From NCBI GenBank assembly GCA_021325215.1, contig JAJPHO010000175.1:1-57012 (forward strand): a stretch of DNA of 57,012 bases, read 5' to 3'. Below are positions 25,651 through 33,139 of this stretch, piece after piece. Made by a program: the position numbers and the translations under genes. Under the pieces are notes generated by a model. It saw only the letters and a list, made by a program, of their open reading frames with translations. It was not told where the DNA came from and searched no databases. Position 1 is the stretch's first letter; every line of letters begins with the position of its first letter. Source of the stretch: Alphaproteobacteria bacterium (lineage in GTDB: Bacteria > Pseudomonadota > Alphaproteobacteria > Rhodospirillales > Magnetospirillaceae).

Positions 25651-25761
25651 CTTGCTACTCCCCCCAGAGCAACGAAAACGCCTTTTGGTTGAGCGAGAAA
25701 AACTAATGCTCGCAATGAGGGATGGTGTAGCAGAATGCACGTGTCGGTTGAAGCAGTAATT

Positions 25762-26388
25762 TCAGCGCCGGCAGATCGCGCTTATTCCCATGCGGGCAAA
25801 TTCCCTGAGGTCGTCGCGGCTGGCGCCGGTGCGGGCTCTGATCGCAATGGTGTGCATCATGCCGGTCGCCAAGGCGGCGAGGGCGGCGGGATCGGCGTCT
25901 TTCGCCAGTTCGCCTTTCCGCTGGGCCGTAGCCAGGCGTGCGGCGAAATCCGCGTCGAACTTCAGGAAGCCCGCCGCCAGGCTGTCGCGGATCTCGGCGT
26001 CCTCGACCGCCTCGGTCACCGCGGTGCCGACCACGAAGCAGCCGCGCGGACGGCCGTCGCCCGAGAAATAGATCGACAGCGCGCCTTCATAGGCGCGCAT
26101 CAGCGATTCCGCTAGAGGCTGGTCCTCGGCCAGATCGGCGCGGAGAGTGCTCAACGCGACGTCCCAATAATGCTCCAGCGCCTTGAGATAGAGCGCGCGC
26201 TTGTCGCCGAACGCCGCATAGAGGCTGGGCCGGTTCATGCCGGTCGCGGCCGAGATGTCGTCGAGCGACGTGCCCGAATAACCCTTCTCCCAGAAAGCGT
26301 CCATCGCCCGCAGAAGCGCGGCTTGCGGGTCGTAAGCGCGGGGCCGTCCCCGGCGTTTGGTTTCCGGGATTTCTGAATTTTGTACCAT
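25762..26388 (-). CDS. TetR family transcriptional regulator
   Basis: A 208-residue repressor with the N-terminal helix-turn-helix typical of TetR proteins (about residues 18-62: G-Y-S-G-T-S-L-D-D-I-S-A-A-T-G followed by R-P-S-L-Y-A-A-F-G-D-K). The C-terminal ligand domain is of the TetR_C type, with a conserved G-C-F-V-V-G. Translation from ATG 26388 begins right at the basic region. It diverges from the three-gene efflux operon over a 79-nt gap that contains an operator-like palindrome, so it very likely represses efflux and itself. Confidence 0.9.
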   Translation of the reverse strand: MVQNSEIPETKRRGRPRAYDPQAALLRAMDAFWEKGYSGTSLDDISAATGMNRPSLYAAFGDKRALYLKALEHYWDVALSTLRADLAEDQPLAESLMRAYEGALSIYFSGDGRPRGCFVVGTAVTEAVEDAEIRDSLAAGFLKFDADFAARLATAQRKGELAKDADPAALAALATGMMHTIAIRARTGASRDDLREFARMGISAICRR

Positions 26389-26403
26389 TTTGAATAAAAA
26401 CCT

Positions 26404-26433
26404 TTGACCGCCGATATCCTGCGGGCATATATA
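26404..26433 (+). promoter_or_regulatory. Promoter of the efflux operon
   Basis: TTGACC (26404-26409), an 18-nt spacer and TATATA (26428-26433) form a plausible promoter reading toward the HlyD gene. The operator-like palindrome begins at the next base. Confidence 0.5.
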
Positions 26434-26445
26434 TACCAATCGGTA
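26434..26445. promoter_or_regulatory. TetR operator candidate TACCAATCGGTA
   Basis: TACC and GGTA arms enclose a 4-nt centre. Wider flanks repeat the theme: GGTACAAAA at 26442-26450 is the exact reverse complement of TTTTGTACC at 26378-26386, at the start of the TetR gene, and a further GGTAC lies at 26459-26463. Such ACC...GGT sites are usual for TetR repressors. Its position downstream of the -10 would block initiation. Confidence 0.55.
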
Positions 26446-26467
26446 CAAAATACAATGGCGGTACGAA

Positions 26468-27574
26468 ATGGACACCCAATTTGAAGCGGCGGCCGGCCGC
26501 GGTCTCTCCGCGCCGGCTGGGAAAACCCTGCGGGAGCGGCTGCGCTGGCCTTTGATGGCGGCGTTTCCCATCGCGCTCGCCGTGATCGGCGCCGCGACCT
26601 ACCTTTCCGACGAACCCTATGTCTCCACCGACGACGCTTTCGTCCGGGCGGCCAAGGAATCGGTCAATGCCCGGGTCGGCGGCCAGGCGGTCGAGATCGC
26701 CGTCGCGGACAATCAGCGCGTCAAAAAGGGGCAGGTCCTGTTCAAGATCGATCCCGAGCCTTACCGGATCGCCATCGAACAGGCCGAAGCCCAGCTCGAC
26801 GGCGCGCGCCTGCAGATCGGCGAGCTGAAGGCGACATATCGCCAGCAGCAGGCCGAACTTCAGGCCGCCAAGGATGCGGAGGATTTCGACGAGCGCGACT
26901 TCGCCCGCAAGAAGGCGCTGGCCGAGGCCGACTATACGTCGCGGACGGTGTTCGAGCGGGCCGAGACCGATCTCAAGGTCGCGCGCCGGCATGTGTCCTC
27001 GACCGAACAGCAGATCGCCAACACGGTGGCGGCGCTGGACGGCAATCCGGACATCGAAGTGGACAATCATCCCTCGGTCCGCGCCGCCAAGGCGCAGCTC
27101 GACCGGGCGAAGCTCGATCTGTCCTATGCGACGGTGACGGCACCCGACGACGGCGTGGTGACGCGGGTCGACGATCTGCAGGTCGGCGACTTCGTCAATC
27201 CGGGCGCCGCGGTATTTTCGATGGTTTCGACCAGCCATGTCTGGATCGAGGCCAATTTCCGCGAGATCGACCTGACCCACATGCATCCGGGCCAGGCCGC
27301 TACCGTCAAGGTCGATGCTTTCCCCGATGGCGCCCTGAGGGCGCATGTGGTCAGCATGAGCCCGGGCACCGGCTCGGACTTCTCGGTCCTGCCGCCCGAG
27401 AATGCGACGGGCAATTGGGTCAAGGTGGTCCAGCGGCTGCCGGTCCGTCTCGAACTCGACGGCGTGGCGCCGAACTGGCCGCTCTTCTCGGGCATCAGCG
27501 TCACGGCACGCATCGATACCGGTTATCGCCGCGACTGGCGGCATCCGTTCCAGACGGCGGAGGCGATCAAATGA
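26468..27574 (+). CDS. HlyD/EmrA-type membrane fusion protein
   Basis: The 368-residue periplasmic adaptor has one N-terminal membrane helix (about residues 33-52). A biotinyl-lipoyl-like half motif (V-N-A-R-V-G-G-Q-A-V-E-I), a long coiled-coil hairpin rich in Ala, Glu and Gln (about 110-190), the second lipoyl half and a beta-barrel domain follow. It bridges the inner-membrane MFS pump and the outer-membrane channel. Its stop overlaps the MFS start as ATGA. Confidence 0.92.
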   Translation: MDTQFEAAAGRGLSAPAGKTLRERLRWPLMAAFPIALAVIGAATYLSDEPYVSTDDAFVRAAKESVNARVGGQAVEIAVADNQRVKKGQVLFKIDPEPYRIAIEQAEAQLDGARLQIGELKATYRQQQAELQAAKDAEDFDERDFARKKALAEADYTSRTVFERAETDLKVARRHVSSTEQQIANTVAALDGNPDIEVDNHPSVRAAKAQLDRAKLDLSYATVTAPDDGVVTRVDDLQVGDFVNPGAAVFSMVSTSHVWIEANFREIDLTHMHPGQAATVKVDAFPDGALRAHVVSMSPGTGSDFSVLPPENATGNWVKVVQRLPVRLELDGVAPNWPLFSGISVTARIDTGYRRDWRHPFQTAEAIK

Positions 27575-29037
27575 GCGCCTCCCGTCGCACTCTCACGGCG
27601 GCGGCTCTCCTGGCGACCTACATGCAGGGCGTCAACATCTCGCTGCCGAACGCGGCCCTGCCGCACATGCAGGGAACATTGTCGATGGCCGACGACGAGA
27701 TCGGCTGGATCTTCACGTCTTACATAGCGGCCAGCATGGTGATCCTGCCGATGACCCGCTGGCTCGCCGGGCGTTTCGGCCGCAAGGCCGTGTTCCAGGC
27801 CTCGCTCGTCGTCTTCGTGATCGGGCTGGTGCTCGACACGCTGGCGACGACGTCGCCGCAGCTGATCGTCGCCCGCGTCATCCAGGGGGCCGCCAGCGGT
27901 CCGCTCGGCCCGCTGTCGATGGCGATCATGCTCGATCTGCTGCCGCCCGAGAAACACGCCCGGGCCGGCATCGCCTCCACCGCCTTCAGCCTGCTCGGCA
28001 TCAGCAGCGGCCCGGCGGTCGGCGGCTGGCTGGCCGACTATCACGGCTGGCATTCGATCTTCTATGTCAGCCTGCCGCTGGCCGGGTTCATCTTCCTGGC
28101 GGTCACGCTGTGGCTGCCCGAGAAGAAGCCCGACCAGGCTCCGTCCTTCGATTTCTTCGGTTTCGCGGCCCTGTCGCTCGGCGTGATCGGCCTGCAGATG
28201 ATGCTCGACCGCGGCGAGCGCCTGGAATGGTTCGCCTCGCCGGAGATCCTGGCCGAAGCCATCGCGGCGGGATTGGGCTTCTATCTCTTCATCGTTCATG
28301 TGCTGACCGCGGAACGGCATTTCGCCGACAAGGCCCTGTTCCGCGACCGCAATTTCGTCCTGTCGACGATCATGATCTTCGCCGCCGGTTTCGTGCTGCT
28401 GCCGACCCTGGCGCTGACCTCGCCGATGCTGGAGGAATTGTACGGCTATCCTGTCGACACCACCGGCTATATGGCCATCCCGCGCGGCGTCGCGCTGGTC
28501 GGGATGCTGGTGCTGTCGGGCCGGATGTCGGCGCGGCTGGACACCAGGGTGACCGTGCTCGCCGGCATGGCGCTGGTGATCTACGCGAACTGGCGGATGC
28601 TGGGCTATTCGCCGCAGATGGATTGGCGGGCTGTGGTGACGGCCGGTCTGCTGCAGGGCGCCGGTCTCGGCATTCTGCTGCCGGCTTTGGGCAAGGCGGC
28701 GTTCGCGTCGCTCGACCGGGCCTTCCATCCGGAAGGAACCGCGCTGTTCAGCTTGTCGCGCCTCTATGGCAGCACCATCGGCATCTCTGTGGTGCAGATC
28801 TTCTTCTATGACAACACCCAGGCGGTGCATCTGGCCCTCGCCAAGAATCTGGCGCCTTACCGCGCCGCCGCCCGCGCATCGGCTTCGGCCGGCGGGGCGG
28901 CGCTGGCCCAGCTCAATGACGCGGTCACCGGCCAGGCGGCCACGATCGCGATCATCGACCAGTTCAAAATCCTGATGCTCGTCCTGCTGGTGGCGAGCCC
29001 CCTTGTTCTCTTTCTCCGCAAGCCGAGGAGGCTGTGA
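27571..29037 (+). CDS. DHA2 family MFS drug exporter (EmrB-like)
   Basis: This 488-residue inner-membrane antiporter has about 14 hydrophobic helices. It carries the family motifs L-P-N-A-A-L-P-H-M-Q-G in helix 1 and the loop 2-3 motif with G-R-F-G-R-K. S-S-G-P-A-V-G-G-W-L in helix 5 marks the antiporter motif C. It is the central gene of a TetR-controlled tripartite efflux operon. The exported compound is unknown; organic acids, uncouplers and hydrophobic antibiotics are typical for EmrAB-like systems. Confidence 0.93.
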   Translation: MSASRRTLTAAALLATYMQGVNISLPNAALPHMQGTLSMADDEIGWIFTSYIAASMVILPMTRWLAGRFGRKAVFQASLVVFVIGLVLDTLATTSPQLIVARVIQGAASGPLGPLSMAIMLDLLPPEKHARAGIASTAFSLLGISSGPAVGGWLADYHGWHSIFYVSLPLAGFIFLAVTLWLPEKKPDQAPSFDFFGFAALSLGVIGLQMMLDRGERLEWFASPEILAEAIAAGLGFYLFIVHVLTAERHFADKALFRDRNFVLSTIMIFAAGFVLLPTLALTSPMLEELYGYPVDTTGYMAIPRGVALVGMLVLSGRMSARLDTRVTVLAGMALVIYANWRMLGYSPQMDWRAVVTAGLLQGAGLGILLPALGKAAFASLDRAFHPEGTALFSLSRLYGSTIGISVVQIFFYDNTQAVHLALAKNLAPYRAAARASASAGGAALAQLNDAVTGQAATIAIIDQFKILMLVLLVASPLVLFLRKPRRL

Positions 29038-29038
29038 A

Positions 29039-30454
29039 ATGAACAGAAAATTCGTGGCGGTTCTCGCATCCGCCTTCCTGTCCGCCTGCACCGTCGGCCC
29101 CGATTATGCGCCGCCGGCGGCGCCGGTTTCCCAGCATTACGACCGCCAGGCCGAGGATCGGCTTTCCCTGAACGGGAAGATCGATGCCGATTGGTGGTCC
29201 GCCTTTCATTCGCCGAAGCTGGATCAGACCATGCAAAAGGCGATCGACGGCAGCTTCGATCTCGCCATCGCCGACGCCCGGCTCGCCCAGGCCTCGGAAG
29301 GCGTGCGCGCCGCTGCCGGCGGTCTCTATCCGCAGGTCGATTTCGGCGACCAGATCGGACGTGCCCGTACGGACACCTCGCCGGCGCCGTCGACCTCCAG
29401 CTTCTATGCGGTCGGCCCGGTGGTCAGCTTCGATCTCGACATCTTCGGCGGGACCAAGCGGCAGATCGAACAGCAGGAAGCCGCCGCCGAGGCCGAGAGA
29501 CATCGTTTCGACGCGGCCTGGCTGACCTTGACCGGCGATGTGGCCAGCCAGGCGATCCTGTTCGCTTCGGCTCAGGCGCAGATCGATGCGGTGCAGGTGC
29601 TGCTGGCCGATGACCGGAAGAATCTCGACCTGCTGCGCACCGCGCATCTGCATGGCGGCGTCGCCTTGCCGGATGTCGCTTTGGCGGAAACTCAGCTGGC
29701 CCAGGACGAGACGCTGTTGCCGCCTCTGGCTCAGCAGCGCGACGCCGCGCGCCATGCGCTGTCGGTGCTGGCGGGGCAAGGTCCGGCCGATTGGATCGCG
29801 CCCGATTTCGCGTTGACCGATTTCGAGCTGCCATCCGACCTGCCGGTCAGCCTGCCGTCGGAACTGGCTCATGACCGCCCGGACATCCTGGAGGCGGAGT
29901 CCAAGCTGCATGCCTCCAGCGCCGCGATCGGTGTGGCGACGGCGGACATGTATCCGCATCTGACGCTGTCCGGCTCGGTCACCCAGGCCGGCGTGCCGTT
30001 CCAGGCCGGGACCGCGCTGTGGAGCACCGCCGCCGGCCTGGCCGGTCCGATCTTCCATGGCGGGACTCTCGAAGCCAATCGCCAGGGAGCGGTCGACGGC
30101 TATCAGGCGTCGCTCGCCGCCTATCGGCGCACGGTGGTGCGCTCGCTCGGCCAGGTCGCCGACGTGCTGCAGGCGCTCAATCACGATTCCGAGGAGTACT
30201 GGGCCCAGGAACGGAGTTTGGGCTCCGCCGGCACCAGTCTGCGCTTGAGCCGGGATGGTTACCGGGTCGGTGAAACCGGCGCCCTGCAGGTGCTGGAGTC
30301 CGAGCGCGCCTATCAGCGGGCCGTGCTGGGCGAGATCCGGGTCAAGACCGCGCGGTATCTCGATTCGGTGCAGCTGTTCGTCGCCCTCGGCGGCAACAGT
30401 AAAACCGGTGGTTATAAGTCATATAGCCACAGCCCTTCTGCCGCGAACCAGTAA
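29039..30454 (+). CDS. Outer-membrane efflux lipoprotein (NodT/OprM type)
   Basis: The 471-residue protein begins with a signal ending in S-A-C, followed by T-V-G-P-D-Y, the hallmark of NodT/OprM lipoproteins. Two repeats of the TolC-like outer-membrane efflux domain follow (about residues 55-260 and 280-455), with long Ala- and Gln-rich helices. ATG 29039 begins one base after the MFS stop and completes the tripartite pump. The 80-nt stretch after the gene carries no clear terminator. Confidence 0.93.
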   Translation: MNRKFVAVLASAFLSACTVGPDYAPPAAPVSQHYDRQAEDRLSLNGKIDADWWSAFHSPKLDQTMQKAIDGSFDLAIADARLAQASEGVRAAAGGLYPQVDFGDQIGRARTDTSPAPSTSSFYAVGPVVSFDLDIFGGTKRQIEQQEAAAEAERHRFDAAWLTLTGDVASQAILFASAQAQIDAVQVLLADDRKNLDLLRTAHLHGGVALPDVALAETQLAQDETLLPPLAQQRDAARHALSVLAGQGPADWIAPDFALTDFELPSDLPVSLPSELAHDRPDILEAESKLHASSAAIGVATADMYPHLTLSGSVTQAGVPFQAGTALWSTAAGLAGPIFHGGTLEANRQGAVDGYQASLAAYRRTVVRSLGQVADVLQALNHDSEEYWAQERSLGSAGTSLRLSRDGYRVGETGALQVLESERAYQRAVLGEIRVKTARYLDSVQLFVALGGNSKTGGYKSYSHSPSAANQ

Positions 30455-30534
30455 GAGTACTTAAAATAAAAACCATCAGGAAGCCGGTAATACTGTTTGG
30501 CTGGCGACTTTATCTCTACTGAAGGAGTACTATC

Positions 30535-30837
30535 ATGAGTGGTTATGTCAAAATGGGTCTTGCAATGGCGCTGAGCAGCGCCGTGTCGTTGTACTCGGCG
30601 CTGCCGGCGTCCGCCGCGGAAACCGAGCAGGCCGGCAGCCTCACCGCCGCCGTCCGCACCGAGATCGGCAAGAGTGCGGCGCTGCGCGCCAATCATCTGT
30701 CGGTCGAAACCATCGGCGGCGTGGTTTATGTTCGCGGTGTCGTCGATACCGAAACCGAGCGTGCCGAGGTTCGTGCCGCGGCGGGCAAGGCGGCTGGCGG
30801 GGCCAAGGTCATCAATCTGACCGAACTCGCCGAGTGA
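30535..30837 (+). CDS. Small secreted BON-domain protein
   Basis: The product is a 100-residue periplasmic protein. A signal peptide (about residues 1-28, ending A-S-A-A-E) precedes one BON domain, recognised by L-T-A-A-V-R-T-E-I, the central V-V-Y-V-R-G-V-V and the C-terminal V-I-N-L-T-E-L. BON domains are found in envelope proteins such as OsmY that bind phospholipid or respond to osmotic stress. GAAGGAG gives a good ribosome site. It is separated from the efflux operon by 80 nt, so separate expression is likely. Confidence 0.85.
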   Translation: MSGYVKMGLAMALSSAVSLYSALPASAAETEQAGSLTAAVRTEIGKSAALRANHLSVETIGGVVYVRGVVDTETERAEVRAAAGKAAGGAKVINLTELAE

Positions 30838-30896
30838 TCTGGAAACCGGAGCGGCCTCCCGCCAAAGGGATGCCGCTCCGTTCCGAAGGGGGGCGG

Positions 30897-31790
30897 ATGG
30901 ATAGGATGGGGGCGATGATCACCTTCGTCAGGGTGGTCGAGACAGGGTCCTTTTCCGCGGCGGCGCGGCAGTTGAATCTGAGCCAGCCGGCGGTGTCGAA
31001 ATCGGTCGCTCAGCTGGAAAGCTGGCTCGATGTGCGGTTGCTGGTGCGAACCACCCGCGGATTATCCCCCACCGAGGCCGGGTGGGCGTTCTTCGAACGG
31101 GCCAAGAATTCCATCCATGAGGCCGACGAGGCCGAAATAGCCGCCCGGGGCTCGATGGCCAGCCTGTCGGGCCGTTTGCGCGTCAGCGCCACGGTCACCT
31201 TTTCGCGCCTTCACATCCTGCCGCAGGTTCCCGCCTTCCTGGCCAAACATCCCGGCCTGTCCCTCGACCTGGTGCTGGGCGACAACCGGATCGATCTGGT
31301 GGAAGAGGGAATCGACGTCGCCATTCAATGGGGCAATCTGCCGGATTCCAGCCTGGTCGCCCGCAAGATCGCCCAAGGCCGTCAAAGCCTGCTCGCCTCG
31401 CGGGATTACCTCGACCGGCATGGCGAACCCCTTCACCCCGACGATCTGGCCAATCATGACGTAGTGGTCTACGCCCAGCAGATCGGCGGCGACGTGTGGA
31501 CGTTCCGGAGCCAGGCGGAAGAGCTGCCGGTCACCCTCAGCGGACGGCTGCGCGTTTCCGCCGTGGAAGGCGTGCGCTCGGCGGTGCTGGCCGGAGCGGG
31601 TCTGGCCATCCTGCCGGAATGGCTGTTCCTGCCCGAGCTGGCCAGCGGCGCGGTGAAAGCGGTCCTGACCGACTGGACGCTGCCGTGCATGGATGCGTGG
31701 GCGGTCTATCCGTCGCGCCGGCTGGTGAACAGCAAGGCGAAGGCTTTCATCTCCTTCGTCGAGGGTGTTTTCGCGTCGCTCGACCGCTGA
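30897..31790 (+). CDS. LysR family transcriptional regulator
   Basis: A 297-residue regulator with an N-terminal winged helix-turn-helix (F-V-R-V-V-E-T-G-S-F-S-A-A-A-R-Q-L and S-Q-P-A-V-S-K-S-V) and a periplasmic-binding-protein-like effector domain from about residue 90. ATG 30897 follows a GAAGGGGGGCGG ribosome site; upstream codons do not match the family. It belongs by pattern to the group of LysR proteins with no obvious adjacent target. Its TGA abuts the opposing stop of the small membrane protein (TGATCA, 31788-31793). Confidence 0.9.
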   Translation: MDRMGAMITFVRVVETGSFSAAARQLNLSQPAVSKSVAQLESWLDVRLLVRTTRGLSPTEAGWAFFERAKNSIHEADEAEIAARGSMASLSGRLRVSATVTFSRLHILPQVPAFLAKHPGLSLDLVLGDNRIDLVEEGIDVAIQWGNLPDSSLVARKIAQGRQSLLASRDYLDRHGEPLHPDDLANHDVVVYAQQIGGDVWTFRSQAEELPVTLSGRLRVSAVEGVRSAVLAGAGLAILPEWLFLPELASGAVKAVLTDWTLPCMDAWAVYPSRRLVNSKAKAFISFVEGVFASLDR

Positions 31791-31979
31791 TCAGGCATCG
31801 TCCCGGCCGCCGAAGATCTCCTCGAGACCGATGATCCCGAGGATGATCCATTTCAGCTTCCATACCAGCCACAGCCCGGCGCAAATGATGGCGGCGCAGA
31901 CGATCGCCATCGTCGTCGGCAGCAGCAGCGCGAAATGCAGCCCCGCAAAGACGATCAGCAGGATGATGAGCCAGGCCAT
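31791..31979 (-). CDS. Small two-helix membrane protein
   Basis: This 62-residue protein has two strongly hydrophobic segments (about residues 3-20 and 23-48) and an acidic C-terminal tail (E-E-I-F-G-G-R-D-D). AAGGAGAG precedes the ATG by about 8 nt. It begins 12 nt after the stop of the secreted hydrolase on the same strand and is probably co-transcribed with it. The family is not recognised. Confidence 0.7.
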   Translation of the reverse strand: MAWLIILLIVFAGLHFALLLPTTMAIVCAAIICAGLWLVWKLKWIILGIIGLEEIFGGRDDA

Positions 31980-31991
31980 GGGGTGCTCTCC

Positions 31992-33065
31992 TTATTTCGG
32001 CGCGCTGATGTCGAGCAGATGCGCCATCTTGTCCTGCCAGAACTTGGCCCAGGTATGGGTGCCGTGGCCATGGGTGTCGGCGCTGAGCGGAATCAGAACG
32101 AACTCGCCGCGCTTCAGTTCCTTGACCTTCTGCTCGGCGATGCCGAGTTCGGGCGGGTTGATGAAATCGTCGGCGGAATTGACCCACATGACCGGCGCGG
32201 TGATCAAGCCCAGCTTCGGCGAAGGATCGTAATCGCGCGACGAATCGACCTGATAGAGCAGATCGTTGGCGTCGACCGTTTTCAACGTGTCGGCGAAATG
32301 GTCGTCATAATATTTGTCGACCTGGTCGCGGGTCGGGTCCTGCAGCTGGAACGGCAAGGGCGCGGCACCGGCCAGGACCAGCAGGCCCGATGCGACGCGC
32401 AGCGCCTCCTTGGGCTGCTCCTTGTAATCGCCGCCCTGCCACGCGGGATCGCCGGTGATCGACTCCATCAGCATCTTGCGCCAGAAGCGGTTGCGCCCGG
32501 CGATCTGCACCGGCAGGCAGGCGTTGGTCATCAGCGCGTCGGCGAAGGCGGGATGGGTCTCGCCCCACACGAAGCCGTGCATGCAGCCCATCGAGGTGCC
32601 GAACACCAGCCGCAGATGATCGACCTTCAGGCCTTCGGTCAGCAGGCGGTACTGCGCCTCGACCATGTCGTCGTAATCATAATGCGGGAAATGGGCGTGA
32701 AGCCCGTCGCTCGGCTTGGAGGAGCCGCCATGGCCGATGCCGTCCGGCATGATCACGTAATAGCGCGCCGGATCGAGCACGCCGCCCGGCACGAGGAGAG
32801 TTTCGGCGAATTGCGGCCGCAGGAACTGCTTGCCGGTGCCGCCGGTGCCATGCAGCAGGATCACGGCGTTGGTGACATGGCCCTTGGCGTCGCGCTTCGG
32901 CGTGCCCAGCGTGTAGTAGTGCAGTTTCAGCTGAGACAGGCTTTCGCCCGAGCGGAAGGTGAAATTCTTGAGCGTAAAATCACCTTCTTGCGGCACCGGC
33001 ACTTCGGCCGCCGCAGCCAGTCCTGCCAAAGCCAGCGCGCCGGCCAGCAAACCCTTGATCCTCAT
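31992..33065 (-). CDS. Secreted alpha/beta hydrolase (homoserine acetyltransferase-like)
   Basis: The 357-residue protein has a signal peptide (about residues 1-20) and then the alpha/beta hydrolase fold. The oxyanion region is L-L-H-G-T-G-G, the nucleophile elbow is F-G-T-S-M-G-C with Ser as nucleophile, and there is a likely catalytic Asp in N-S-A-D-D-F. The final His is in H-G-H-G-T-H. The arrangement (D-G-I-G-H-G-G-S-S-K-P, then G-T-S-M-G) matches the MetX/homoserine acetyltransferase branch. Export argues against a methionine role and for an esterase or lactonase of unknown substrate. CGGAGGA gives a strong ribosome site. It is divergent from the TPR-GT9 gene. Confidence 0.85.
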   Translation of the reverse strand: MRIKGLLAGALALAGLAAAAEVPVPQEGDFTLKNFTFRSGESLSQLKLHYYTLGTPKRDAKGHVTNAVILLHGTGGTGKQFLRPQFAETLLVPGGVLDPARYYVIMPDGIGHGGSSKPSDGLHAHFPHYDYDDMVEAQYRLLTEGLKVDHLRLVFGTSMGCMHGFVWGETHPAFADALMTNACLPVQIAGRNRFWRKMLMESITGDPAWQGGDYKEQPKEALRVASGLLVLAGAAPLPFQLQDPTRDQVDKYYDDHFADTLKTVDANDLLYQVDSSRDYDPSPKLGLITAPVMWVNSADDFINPPELGIAEQKVKELKRGEFVLIPLSADTHGHGTHTWAKFWQDKMAHLLDISAPK

Positions 33066-33139
33066 GCAATCCTCCGTTCTTATCGGATCAGCGTACCGTG
33101 TCGGCGCAGGGTTTGACCATCCCGGCCGTGGGGAGATAG

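Noticed and set aside
25651-25761. Terminator for the TetR gene in the gap before the di-haem cytochrome gene
   Set aside because: GCGAG and CTCGC arms exist, but the T-run lies in the loop rather than after the stem, so it does not form an intrinsic terminator.
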